From Oscillospiraceae bacterium (GTDB lineage Bacteria > Bacillota > Clostridia > Christensenellales > QALW01): 64,000 bases of DNA. The translations under genes and the position numbers were made by a program. Each line of letters starts with the position of its first letter. Position 1 is the first letter of the stretch. The stretch is taken from the NCBI GenBank assembly GCA_022009755.1, contig CP091722.1:1062001-1126000 (forward strand). The letters are read 5' to 3'. Positions 26,056 to 34,458 of this stretch are shown here, piece by piece. Under the pieces are notes generated by a model. The model was not told where the DNA came from. It saw nothing but the letters and a program-made list of their open reading frames with translations, and made no database searches.

Positions 26056-28563
26056 TCACTTGTTCGCTTTAACCTTGGTCTCCAGCTTTGTAGCCTCTTT
26101 GTAAGGACGCACCAGCATGTATATCATAAAGGCAAGTATAGCAAAGGCAAATATCAGTCCTATTACATTTATGTTGCCCGTGAACATTCCGCCGAACTGG
26201 TATACCATAAGCGCTATCGCATAGGCAAACAGGCACTGATAGCCTATTGCAAACCATGTCCACTTCGCGCTGTTCATCTCACGCTTGATGGCGCCCATTG
26301 CCGCAAAGCACGGTGCGCACAGCAGGTTGAACACCAGGAAGGAGTAGCCCGCAATGGGGGTGAAGGCCTGCGCCAGAGCCGCATAAACATTTGCTCCGCC
26401 GCCTCCGTAAAGAATACCCATGGTGCCCACGATGTTCTCCTTAGCCACAAGGCCCGTAATGGAGGCCACGGCAGCCTGCCAGTTGCCCCAGCCAAGAGGC
26501 GCGAATATCCATGCAACCGCGCGTCCGATAGCCGCCAGAATGGAGCTGTCTATCTCCTCCTCAGCCAGCATCCTGAAGCCGTCCGCGGTGAAACCGAAAT
26601 AGGTGGTAAACCATACGAATATGGTGGAAAGCAGTATCACGGTGCCGGCCTTCTTTATAAAGGACCAGCCGCGCTCCCACATGGAACGCAGAACATTGCC
26701 CACGGTCGGCCAGTGGTACGCCGGCAGCTCCATAACAAACGGAGCGGGATCACCGGCAAACATCTTGGTCTTCTTAAGCATAATGCCGGATACAATGATT
26801 GCAGCCATGCCCACGAAGTATGCCGAGGTCGCAATCCACGCAGAGCCTCCGAAGATAGCGCCCGCTATCATCGCAATAAAGGGAACCTTTGCGCCGCAGG
26901 GAATAAAGGTGGTTGTCATAATGGTCATTCTGCGGTCACGCTCGTTTTCAATCGTACGGGAAGCCATTATTCCGGGAACGCCGCAGCCCGTACCTATAAG
27001 CATAGGTATAAAGGATTTACCGGAAAGACCGAACTTGCGGAACACACGGTCCAGCACAAAGGCAATACGCGCCATGTAGCCGCAGCCCTCAAGGAAGGCA
27101 AGCAGTAAGAACAGCACCAGCATCTGCGGAACAAAGCCCAAAACCGCGCCCACACCGGCGACTATACCGTCATTGATAAGTCCCTGCAGCCACGGCCATG
27201 CACCCGCCGCCTCCAGTCCGTTGCCTATCAGCACCGGCAGACCGGGCACCCATACTCCGCTTGCCGCGGGGTCCGGAGCCTCAAAGCCCTCCTCGCGCTC
27301 TTCAAAGTATTTCACGGCATCCACATAGGTCATGCCCACCGTTTCATCCTCTTTGGCGCCTTCCGGTATCGCTGAATAGTACGCCGTCAGCTTGCTTGTG
27401 GAAAGGTTCTCCTCATCCACCACCTCAATGGTCGCGGTGTCCGCCTCCGGCTTAAGCTCCTTGATCTTCTCAAGCAGTGCTTTTGCATCGAAGTCATCGG
27501 CTTCCGTGTCTATCTCCTCGCCGGTAAAGGCCTGTATGGCCTGCATCGCCGCCGTGTATTCATCGGATTTCTCCCTGTATTCCTTGGAGCCTATGCCAAG
27601 CAAGTGCCAGCCGTCTCCGAATACGCCGTCGTTCATCCAGTCGGTTGCAAACTGTCCCACGGTAACCATTGCAATATAATAAACCAGGAACATTACCACC
27701 GCGAATATCGGCAGACCCAGCCAGCGGTTTGTCACCACCTTGTCGATCTTGTCCGAAGTGGTCAGCTTGCCCGCCTCTTTTTTCTTATAGCAGGCCTTAA
27801 TAATGGAAGCTATATAAATATATCTTTCATTTGTTATGATGGATTCCGCATCGTCGTCCATCTCCGCTTCAACAGCCTTTATGTCGCTCTCGATGTGCTC
27901 CATAACGGAGGCATCCAGCTTGAGGCTGCTCATAACCTTGTCGTCCCGCTCAAATATCTTTATGGCATACCAGCGCTGCTGCTCCTGCGGCATGTCATGC
28001 ACCGCCGCCTCCTCAATATGCGCAAGCGCATGCTCCACCGGGCCGGAGAAAGTATGCATGGGCACCGTTTTGCTGTTTTTTGCAGCGTCAATAGCCGCCT
28101 CGGCAGCCTCCATAACCCCCGTGCCCTTCAGCGCGGATATCTCCACTATCTTGCAGCCCAACTGTCTTGAAAGCTCCGCCGTGTTTATCTTGTCTCCGTT
28201 TTTCTTCACAATATCCATCATGTTGATGGCTATAACCACCGGAATTCCAAGCTCGGTAAGCTGCGTTGTGAGATACAGGTTTCTTTCAAGGTTGGTGCCG
28301 TCAATAATGTTAAGCACCGCGTCCGGGCGCTCGCCTATCAGATAGTTGCGCGCCACTACCTCCTCAAGGGTATAGGGCGAAAGGGAATAAATTCCCGGAA
28401 GGTCGGTTATAATAACGCCCTCATGCTTCTTCAGCTTGCCTTCCTTCTTTTCCACAGTAACGCCCGGCCAGTTTCCTACGAACTGGTTCGAGCCGGTAAG
28501 CGCGTTGAACAGCGTCGTCTTACCGCAGTTTGGGTTGCCCGCAAGGGCAATTCGCAGATCCAT
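26056..28563 (-). CDS. feoB: ferrous iron transporter FeoB
   Basis: GTP-driven Fe(II) uptake protein. N-terminal G domain: G1 GNPNCGKTT (residues 9-17), G3 DLPG, G4 NMMD, then a helical GDI region, followed by two Gate domains (GFVPQMLVLFLLLAFLEGCGYMAR; IPCGAKVPFIAM). An acidic insertion of over 100 residues sits between the first and second membrane segments (about residues 310-440), making this 835 aa versus about 770 in E. coli. Start ATG at 28563 follows AAGGAGAGG. An operator-like palindrome lies just upstream. Confidence 0.96.
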   Translation of the reverse strand: MDLRIALAGNPNCGKTTLFNALTGSNQFVGNWPGVTVEKKEGKLKKHEGVIITDLPGIYSLSPYTLEEVVARNYLIGERPDAVLNIIDGTNLERNLYLTTQLTELGIPVVIAINMMDIVKKNGDKINTAELSRQLGCKIVEISALKGTGVMEAAEAAIDAAKNSKTVPMHTFSGPVEHALAHIEEAAVHDMPQEQQRWYAIKIFERDDKVMSSLKLDASVMEHIESDIKAVEAEMDDDAESIITNERYIYIASIIKACYKKKEAGKLTTSDKIDKVVTNRWLGLPIFAVVMFLVYYIAMVTVGQFATDWMNDGVFGDGWHLLGIGSKEYREKSDEYTAAMQAIQAFTGEEIDTEADDFDAKALLEKIKELKPEADTATIEVVDEENLSTSKLTAYYSAIPEGAKEDETVGMTYVDAVKYFEEREEGFEAPDPAASGVWVPGLPVLIGNGLEAAGAWPWLQGLINDGIVAGVGAVLGFVPQMLVLFLLLAFLEGCGYMARIAFVLDRVFRKFGLSGKSFIPMLIGTGCGVPGIMASRTIENERDRRMTIMTTTFIPCGAKVPFIAMIAGAIFGGSAWIATSAYFVGMAAIIVSGIMLKKTKMFAGDPAPFVMELPAYHWPTVGNVLRSMWERGWSFIKKAGTVILLSTIFVWFTTYFGFTADGFRMLAEEEIDSSILAAIGRAVAWIFAPLGWGNWQAAVASITGLVAKENIVGTMGILYGGGGANVYAALAQAFTPIAGYSFLVFNLLCAPCFAAMGAIKREMNSAKWTWFAIGYQCLFAYAIALMVYQFGGMFTGNINVIGLIFAFAILAFMIYMLVRPYKEATKLETKVKANK

Positions 28564-28579
28564 AATCCTCTCCTTCTGC

Positions 28580-28597
28580 AATTAGTTATCGCTAACT
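28580..28597 (-). promoter_or_regulatory. candidate metal-regulator operator before feoB
   Basis: AATTAGTTATCGCTAACT matches the two copies upstream of feoA at ATTAG and TCGCTAAC; spacing between half sites is preserved. Lies 17 bases before the feoB start. Confidence 0.6.
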
Positions 28598-28633
28598 GCA
28601 AATCTTAAAAATACGGGGTCCTTCTCCCCTGCC

Positions 28634-28861
28634 TCAAGCATTCTCCACTTCGATCATTTCAGCGTCGGCCTTACGCAGCGAAAGCTCATATCCGCGCACC
28701 GTAACCTCTATCGGATCACCCAGCGGCGCCACCTTGCGCACATACACCTGCGTGCCCTTCGTCAGTCCCATATCCATGATGCGTCTTTTTACCGCACCCT
28801 CGCCGTGGAGCTTTACCACCTTTACGGTCTGACCTATCTTCGCTTCCTTGAGAGTGTTCAT
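28634..28861 (-). CDS. feoA: FeoA-domain protein (feoB-proximal)
   Basis: 75-residue SH3-like FeoA domain (GQTVKVVKLHGEGAVKRRIMDMGLTKGTQVYVRKVAPLGDPIEV, RGYELSLRKADA), which modulates FeoB. Lies between the second FeoA gene and feoB. Confidence 0.92.
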   Translation of the reverse strand: MNTLKEAKIGQTVKVVKLHGEGAVKRRIMDMGLTKGTQVYVRKVAPLGDPIEVTVRGYELSLRKADAEMIEVENA

Positions 28862-28928
28862 TCCACCGTCCTCCTTAAACTAAGAAATCAGAATTGAACT
28901 TATAATATATGTATAAAGGCCTGCGCCG

Positions 28929-29141
28929 TCATACCATGATCCTGCCGGCCATCTCCCGGCTTATCGCCACTCTGGACTCCTTGACATTCACTATCAGATT
29001 GCCCCCCAGAGAGTTCACTATCGTCACCGTTCCGCCCACTACAAAGCCCAGGTTTTCAAGATGCTTCTTCGTCTCGGGATTGCCTCCGATCTTCTTTATG
29101 ATGTTCTCCTGCCCCGTCTGCGCCAATAAAAGCGGCATCAT
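28929..29141 (-). CDS. feoA: FeoA-domain protein (promoter-proximal)
   Basis: 70 residues: KKIGGNPETKKHLENLGFVVGGTVTIVNSLGGNLIVNVKESRVAISREMAGRI, a shorter, more divergent FeoA domain. First gene of the operon. Two tandem FeoA genes are common in Clostridia. Confidence 0.88.
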   Translation of the reverse strand: MMPLLLAQTGQENIIKKIGGNPETKKHLENLGFVVGGTVTIVNSLGGNLIVNVKESRVAISREMAGRIMV

Positions 29142-29202
29142 ATCTTTTCCCCTTTCCCGCCGTGCGCCCTTTTTCTTTCGGCGCCCCGTCGTTCCGGAAT
29201 TT

Positions 29203-29220
29203 GATTAGCCAAAGCTAACC
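29203..29220 (-). promoter_or_regulatory. candidate operator 1 upstream of the feo operon
   Basis: GATTAGCCAAAGCTAACC: TTAGC/GCTAA palindrome with a 4-base centre; shares GATTAGC-N4-GCTAACC with 29237-29254. Confidence 0.75.
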
Positions 29221-29236
29221 CAATGCCTTAAAAATT

Positions 29237-29254
29237 GATTAGCGTTCGCTAACC
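29237..29254 (-). promoter_or_regulatory. candidate operator 2 at the feo transcription start
   Basis: GATTAGCGTTCGCTAACC, same consensus; located 7 bases downstream of the -10 box, so a bound protein would block initiation. Confidence 0.8.
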
Positions 29255-29260
29255 GTGCAT

Positions 29261-29290
29261 ATAATACTCCCGTATACCCTCTCCTGTCAA
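29261..29290 (-). promoter_or_regulatory. promoter of the feo operon
   Basis: Minus strand TTGACA (29285-29290), 18-base spacer, TATTAT (29261-29266). Confidence 0.75.
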
Positions 29291-29403
29291 ATGTTTTTTA
29301 CAAGTTTTTTCGCTTTATTTTGATATTTTTTTGCTTTTCCGTCCGTTTTTTGCCGCACTCGGCTCCCCGCCTCTCCTCACCTGCCCCGCCTTCCGTTTTC
29401 CGC

Positions 29404-29432
29404 TTGCCCATAATCCCGCTTAGTGCTATAAT
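29404..29432 (+). promoter_or_regulatory. promoter of the MATE gene
   Basis: TTGCCC (29404-29409), 17-base spacer, TATAAT (29427-29432). Leaves a leader of about 200 bases. Confidence 0.65.
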
Positions 29433-29440
29433 AACAAAAC

Positions 29441-29620
29441 TTTGCTTTCCGTGCACCCGCAGCCCCGGCTAAGAAAACCTGCATAACATGCATAAAGAAT
29501 TTACGGCGGCAATACATAAGGACGGTATGAATACAAGAAATATATATGAATAATATATATGCATATATTCTCCCCGATAAGCACATATTGCGCCGACGCA
29601 CCGCAAAGCAAAATTTTTCT
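29441..29620 (+). ncRNA. possible structured 5' leader of the MATE gene
   Basis: The leader's ends can pair: TTTGCTTT (29441-29448) with AAAGCAAA (29605-29612) and GTGC (29451-29454) with GCAC (29598-29601), closing a loop of about 140 bases; the 3' arm is followed by ATTTTTC. An AT-rich hairpin lies inside. No known riboswitch class recognised. Confidence 0.3.
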
Positions 29621-29638
29621 TTCCGAAAGGCACCTTGT

Positions 29639-31018
29639 ATGAACATTAAAAAGTACATAGGCACCCGCGCTTTTTACAAAAGCGTGCTGGCCCTCACCTT
29701 TCCCGTTATAGTGCAAAACGGCATTTCAAACTTCGTAAATCTTCTTGATAATGTCATGGTGGGCAGCTTGGGCACCGAGCCTCTGTCCGGCGTAGCCATA
29801 GTCAACCAGCTCATATTCGTATATATGCTCATGCTCTTTGGCGGAATATCCGGCGCGGGCATATTTACCGCGCAGTTCTTCGGCCGCAGCGACGACGAAG
29901 GCGTCCGTTACACCTTCCGCTTCAAGCTCTATACCGCCGTGCTGCTTACCGCCTTGGGCATGGCCGTAATATGGTGCTTCCGAGACGGGCTTATAAGCCT
30001 GTTTCTCACCGAGGATAACTCCGGCGCCGATCCCGCCCTTGCCCTTATGTACGGCAAGGAATATATAGGCATCGCCCTTCTTGCCCTCATTCCCACCGCA
30101 CTCACTCAGGTATACGCCTCCACCCTTCGCGAAACCGAGCACACCGTGGTGCCCATGGTTGCAAGCGTCGCCGCCGTCATTGTAAACGGCGTGTTCAACT
30201 ATATCTTCATCTTCGGCGCCTTCGGAATACCGGCAATGGGCGTGCGCGGCGCCGCCATCGGCACCATCATCGCCCGCTGCACCGAGCTTCTTATCGTGCT
30301 TTTATGGACTCACCTGCACAGCGGCAAGGTCCCGTATATAAAGGGCGCGTACCGCTCCTTCTATATTCCCGGCCGCCTTGCCGGGCAGATAACCCTCAAG
30401 GGCGCCCCCCTGTTTTTCAACGAGCTTCTCTGGGCTCTGGGCATGACCGTAATGACGCAGTGCTATTCCACCCGCGGCCTCAGCGCCGTGGCGGCGGTCA
30501 ATATCTCCTCCACCATCAGCAATATCTTTAATATATTCTATATGTCAATGGGTACTGCGGTGGCCATCATGGTGGGCAGCCTGCTGGGCGCCGGAAAAAT
30601 CGAGGAGGCCAAGGATACCGACCGCAAGCTCATCGCCTTTTCCTGCACGGTATCCGTGGGCATAGGCATCATCATGGCGTCGTTTTCCCATGTCTTCACC
30701 CTCTTTTACGATGTATCCGAGCAGGTGCGGCAGCTGGCTGTATATATGATGATAATTTCCTCTGCAATGATGCCCTTTAACTCCTATGTACACAACTGCT
30801 ACTTTACCCTGCGCTCCGGCGGCCAGACCATGATAACCTTTCTGTTTGACTGCGTATTTGTCTGGTGCATAAGCGTCCCCACCGCCCTGCTGCTCTCCCG
30901 CTGCACCGATCTTGACATACTGCCCCTCTACGCAATATGTGTCTGCTTGGATATCATTAAATGCGTCATCGGCTTCTTTATGCTGCGCTCCGGCAAATGG
31001 GCAAAAAAGCTTGTGTAA
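29639..31018 (+). CDS. MATE-family multidrug/cation antiporter
   Basis: Twelve-helix MATE exporter, two homologous halves; N-terminal half begins VLALTFPVIVQNGISNFVNLLDNVMVGSLG with the conserved GSLG turn, and the second half ALGMTVMTQCYSTRG. 459 residues, family length. ATG at 29639 with GAAAGG upstream replaces a longer reading. Natural substrate unknown. The stop codon lies inside a 12-bp tandem repeat. Confidence 0.9.
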   Translation: MNIKKYIGTRAFYKSVLALTFPVIVQNGISNFVNLLDNVMVGSLGTEPLSGVAIVNQLIFVYMLMLFGGISGAGIFTAQFFGRSDDEGVRYTFRFKLYTAVLLTALGMAVIWCFRDGLISLFLTEDNSGADPALALMYGKEYIGIALLALIPTALTQVYASTLRETEHTVVPMVASVAAVIVNGVFNYIFIFGAFGIPAMGVRGAAIGTIIARCTELLIVLLWTHLHSGKVPYIKGAYRSFYIPGRLAGQITLKGAPLFFNELLWALGMTVMTQCYSTRGLSAVAAVNISSTISNIFNIFYMSMGTAVAIMVGSLLGAGKIEEAKDTDRKLIAFSCTVSVGIGIIMASFSHVFTLFYDVSEQVRQLAVYMMIISSAMMPFNSYVHNCYFTLRSGGQTMITFLFDCVFVWCISVPTALLLSRCTDLDILPLYAICVCLDIIKCVIGFFMLRSGKWAKKLV

Positions 31019-31056
31019 AAGCTTGTGTAAAAGCTTGTGTAAAAGCTTGTGTAATA
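31009..31056 (+). repeat. four tandem 12-bp repeats spanning the MATE stop codon
   Basis: Unit GCTTGTGTAAAA, four consecutive copies. In frame it reads Lys-Leu-Val-stop four times over, so the gene's last three codons and its stop have been multiplied. Confidence 0.95.
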
Positions 31057-31105
31057 AACAAATTCACAAAATCAAAACAGATTCGGAAAATCAAATATTC
31101 GACCT

Positions 31106-31151
31106 TAAAAAGCATCTCCGCTACGCAAAACGGCAGCGGAGATGCTTTTTG
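31106..31151 (+). terminator. terminator of the MATE gene
   Basis: AAAAAGCATCTCCGCT / AGCGGAGATGCTTTTT, 16-bp perfect stem and T-run. Confidence 0.92.
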
Positions 31152-31182
31152 TTCGTATTTTTTTATTCAGGTTTCTTAAGGC

Positions 31183-31228
31183 AAAAGCCTGCCGCTCCCT
31201 GCCCGCCCACCCCGCCTGCAGGCTTTTT
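31183..31228 (-). terminator. terminator of the lipoprotein hydrolase gene
   Basis: AAAAGCCTGC / GCAGGCTTTT stem around a GC-rich loop; the minus strand continues into TTTTGCC. Confidence 0.7.
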
Positions 31229-31275
31229 GCCCCTAGGCAGTGTGTGCTTAAAACGCGCTTTTACGGCAATCCCCG

Positions 31276-33089
31276 TCATTTTCCCCTGTAACTGAAGCTG
31301 AAGCGCCCCATGGGCAGCGACTGCCCCGATACATAATAATCCGTAATATCCTCTGACTTCTCCACGGAATCCGCCAGCTTGAAATACAGCGAAACTCTCC
31401 CGTAAGCCCAAGCAGCTCACGGCTCAGAGTTATATACATTTCCTTGCCCTGCACGCTCACCTCCGCCTTGCCGGCATCCGTAAGGGAAAAATCCGAGCTC
31501 AGCCGGCTCACGCTGCCCTCTGATGCACGGTTGAGCACATACTCATAGCCCTCCCAGCCCTTGAGCGCCGGCTCTCCCGTGCCTATAAACAGGTTCATCC
31601 ACTCCGTGCCCGTCCTGTCTCCTATGTCCTGCTGCGCAGTTATCCGAAATACAGGTTCTTTTCGTCATGCACCAGCTCTATCTTCTGCACATTTACCCGT
31701 CCGGCCTCCTGCCTGTATGTTTTTCCGCCCCATGCCGCACGGCTTTTGCGCGCGGAATTATCGCTGCCGAAATCATAATAGCACTTCGCCCTCGACCAAT
31801 CGGCGCCGCTTGCCGCCGGGTACACCTTTGCCTCTCCCGTGCTCTTGAAGCGCCGCACATTCTGCACCGTCTGCAAAAGGTAATTGTCCCCGCTGCCCCC
31901 CTTCATCGGCTCTATATCGCGGGAAAATTCCTCGTTCACCGCATCTGCAAAAAACACCTCCGGCGAGGTATCCGGGTTCATAACCAGCTTTTGCGCTATC
32001 CATTCGTTAAAGCCGTCAATAAACACAATCTCCGGGTCGTTCTCAACGGCATAATCCCACTGCGAGGCATAAAACAGCCCCTGAGCAACGCCGCTCTTGT
32101 CATTTGTCCTGCCGTTCCAGCCCCGCCCCCTGATCTTTGTGCGGAACACGCTTGCCCAGCTCAGCGCATGGCTCATAGGTGCGCCCCAACCCGATGCCGG
32201 CGAAACGCTTATAACCCCCTGTGATCCTTCTGCTCATATCTTCCCCAGTCTATCCACGGAAAAGCCTCCGGCACAAACTCCTCGTCCGGCCACTGCGGCG
32301 CACGGAAATGGAAAAACTCCGCTATCTCCTTTGAATACGCTCCGCGCTTTACTCCGCTGCCCGTAACCACCCCTTCCGTGTCCGGGTCGGGATAGGCTAT
32401 CATATACGGCTTGCCGTCGGAATACGGCGTCCACCACGACTTGGGACACCAGTTCTTTTTGTATATCTCGCTGTAAAGCTGCTCCACCACGCCCTTGGAA
32501 TCCACATGAGTAAAAAATGTTATCTGCGGGCAGTCAAAGCCTTCGCTTCTGTATTCCTCTATAAGCTTCATTATCAGCTTTATGGGCTTGGGGTACACCG
32601 TTCCGTTGGAAAGATCCACGGCAATAAAATCCACTCCCGCATATGTAAGCAACTCAAGATGCCGCCGCAGCACCCATTCATCGGTAGCGGAATAATAGCC
32701 GTAAAGCGGCTCTCCCCACCAGTGAAACGCATACAGCGGGCTTTTTCCGTGCCGTTCGTGTTCCACAGGTCGTCCGGCGCCTCCTTTAACAGCTTTGATA
32801 TATCATATATATCGCTCACCTGATGCTGTCCCTGCCACAGCCAGTAAAAGCAGCCCACATATTTTCCGTCCCTTTCGCCCCCGGCGGCATTGAACACTCT
32901 TCCCAGAGCATCCACCCCCACAAGCGAGGAATAATCCTTGGCCGTAAGCTCCGCGTCCGGCACGCCGCCGCCTGTCACCGTCCCCCCGGTCACATCCGAA
33001 GATACCCCCGGACTGTTTCCCGGCAGCGTCTGGCAGCCGCACAGCAGCACGGCGGCAATCAGCGCACATATCATCTTTACTGTTTTCAT
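31276..33089 (-). CDS. secreted glycoside-hydrolase-like lipoprotein, four frame breaks
   Basis: Lipoprotein signal (ICALIAAVLLCGC, Cys at about residue 18) exports and anchors it. The body reads as a TIM-barrel-like hydrolase: YVGCFYWLWQGQHQ, ATDEWVLRRHLELLTYAGVDFIAVDLSNG, QITFFTHVDSKG and IVFIDGFNEWIAQKL, the last resembling GH99/WbsX-type GFNEW motifs. The C-terminal part (NLYFRITAQQDIG, EWMNLFIGTGEPALKGWEGYEY) looks like a carbohydrate-binding beta sandwich. Breaks at T5 (32742-32746), TT (32228-32229), AAA (31647-31649) and near 31395-31401 are each mended by adding one base, giving about 605 residues. Family membership is tentative. Confidence 0.65.
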
Positions 33090-33190
33090 ATTTCTCTCCT
33101 GCCTGAATTTTGTTTTTGCGTATCTATGTTTATTTTAACATATCCTCTGCGCTGTTTCAATATTTAATGCCGTCCCAAATCAAAAATACC

Positions 33191-33220
33191 AAAAAAAGAA
33201 CAGCGGATATCTCCGCTGCC
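33191..33220 (-). terminator. terminator of the alcohol dehydrogenase gene
   Basis: Minus strand GCAGCGGA GATA TCCGCTG then TTCTTTTTTTGG. Confidence 0.8.
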
Positions 33221-33247
33221 CTCTCATCTTTATGCTGAAAAACAGTC

Positions 33248-34330
33248 TTATACCAGCACCGTCTTAATGTTTTTCCCTGCCTCCGCATCCGCTATGGCGG
33301 TATTTATGTCCTCCAGCTTATATTCCTTTGCAAAGCTGCGGAATATCCTGCACAGCTCCGGGTTTGCAATAAGAAAATCAAGATAGCTCTTAACATCGCT
33401 TATGCTGTACTGGGAGGAGCCTATAATATGCAGCGCCTTGAAGGTTATCATCTCCGGGCTTACGCTCACTCCGCCGCTCACCGAATACTGTCCCGGCACC
33501 ATGTATACTCCGCGGTTGCGCAGAATATCCAGTCCCGTGGGGAACGCCGACGGCGCACCGCTTGCCTCCAGACAGAAATCCGCGCCCAGTCCGTCCGTCA
33601 TTTTCATGATCTCACCCTTTATATCGTCCTTAAGGGTCAGTACACGGCTTACGCCTATTTTCTTGGCCGCTCTTTCCCGCTGCTCATCGTGCGCCGCAGT
33701 AACGGCCACAACATTCTTTACGCCCAGGGAAGCAAAATATGCCGCCGCAAAGGTGCCCATCGGCCCCAGTCCCTGCACCACTGCGGTGTCATCCGCCTTC
33801 GTCTCCCAGCCCGCTTTTTTTGCTAACGCTATGTTGTGCATTATCGTAGAACCCACGCAGGCATACACGCACACCGTCACCGGGTCCAGCCCGTCCGGTA
33901 TCTTTATCAGGTTCTCCACCGGCGCAAAGCTCTTGCGGGCATAGCCGCCGTGCAGATACGGCGCCTCATCCGGGTTCCCGCCGTTTGTCACTCCCATGTT
34001 CACGCAGTTTGCATCATCACCGTTTCTGCACAGCCTGCACTTGCCGCAGGGGCAGGCAATATCCACTATCGCGCGGTCACCCTTTCTGATTCCGCTGCGC
34101 TCGCTGTCCTCCTTTGATATGTCCTCCACCGTTCCTATAAACTCATGTCCTATAATGCGGTTAGAAGGCATCGCCAGCCTGCCCTTATGAATGTGTACAT
34201 CCGTGCCGCATACGCCGCTTGCAAGCAGCGACAGTCTTGCCATGCCGGCCGGCGCAGCAACCACCGGGAACTCCTTAAGCACAAACGGCTTGCCCGCCCC
34301 TTCAAATACCGCAGCCTTAACTTTTTCCAT
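33248..34330 (-). CDS. zinc-dependent alcohol dehydrogenase (MDR superfamily)
   Basis: About 360 residues. Catalytic zinc ligands GVCGTDVHIHKG and GHEFIGTV; structural zinc loop with four Cys (CPCGKCRLCRNGDDANC); Rossmann segment VVQGLGPMGTFAAAYFASLG. Start ATG at 34330 (MEKVKAAVF) follows GAAGGGTGAG. Threonine/sorbitol/2,3-butanediol dehydrogenase-like; substrate not fixed. Downstream of a glycyl radical enzyme and its activase on the same strand, so it may reduce or oxidise the carbonyl product made by that enzyme. Confidence 0.88.
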   Translation of the reverse strand: MEKVKAAVFEGAGKPFVLKEFPVVAAPAGMARLSLLASGVCGTDVHIHKGRLAMPSNRIIGHEFIGTVEDISKEDSERSGIRKGDRAIVDIACPCGKCRLCRNGDDANCVNMGVTNGGNPDEAPYLHGGYARKSFAPVENLIKIPDGLDPVTVCVYACVGSTIMHNIALAKKAGWETKADDTAVVQGLGPMGTFAAAYFASLGVKNVVAVTAAHDEQRERAAKKIGVSRVLTLKDDIKGEIMKMTDGLGADFCLEASGAPSAFPTGLDILRNRGVYMVPGQYSVSGGVSVSPEMITFKALHIIGSSQYSISDVKSYLDFLIANPELCRIFRSFAKEYKLEDINTAIADAEAGKNIKTVLV

Positions 34331-34381
34331 TTTTCTCACCCTTCCGCCCGTTAAACGGCGGCCTTTCAAAAATTTATATGA

Positions 34382-34458
34382 TTTTTTTATCGTTTTTTTA
34401 CTGTTTTTTTAACCGTTTTTTTGCACGCTTTTTTTAAGCGTTTTTTTGCGCATTTTTT
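34382..34458. repeat. phased A-tract array, seven T7-type runs at about 11-12 bp spacing
   Basis: T-runs of six to seven begin at 34382, 34393, 34404, 34416, 34429, 34441 and 34453. Spacing of 11-13 bases is close to the helical repeat, which predicts intrinsically curved DNA. Lies between the activase stop and the dehydrogenase start. Confidence 0.85.
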
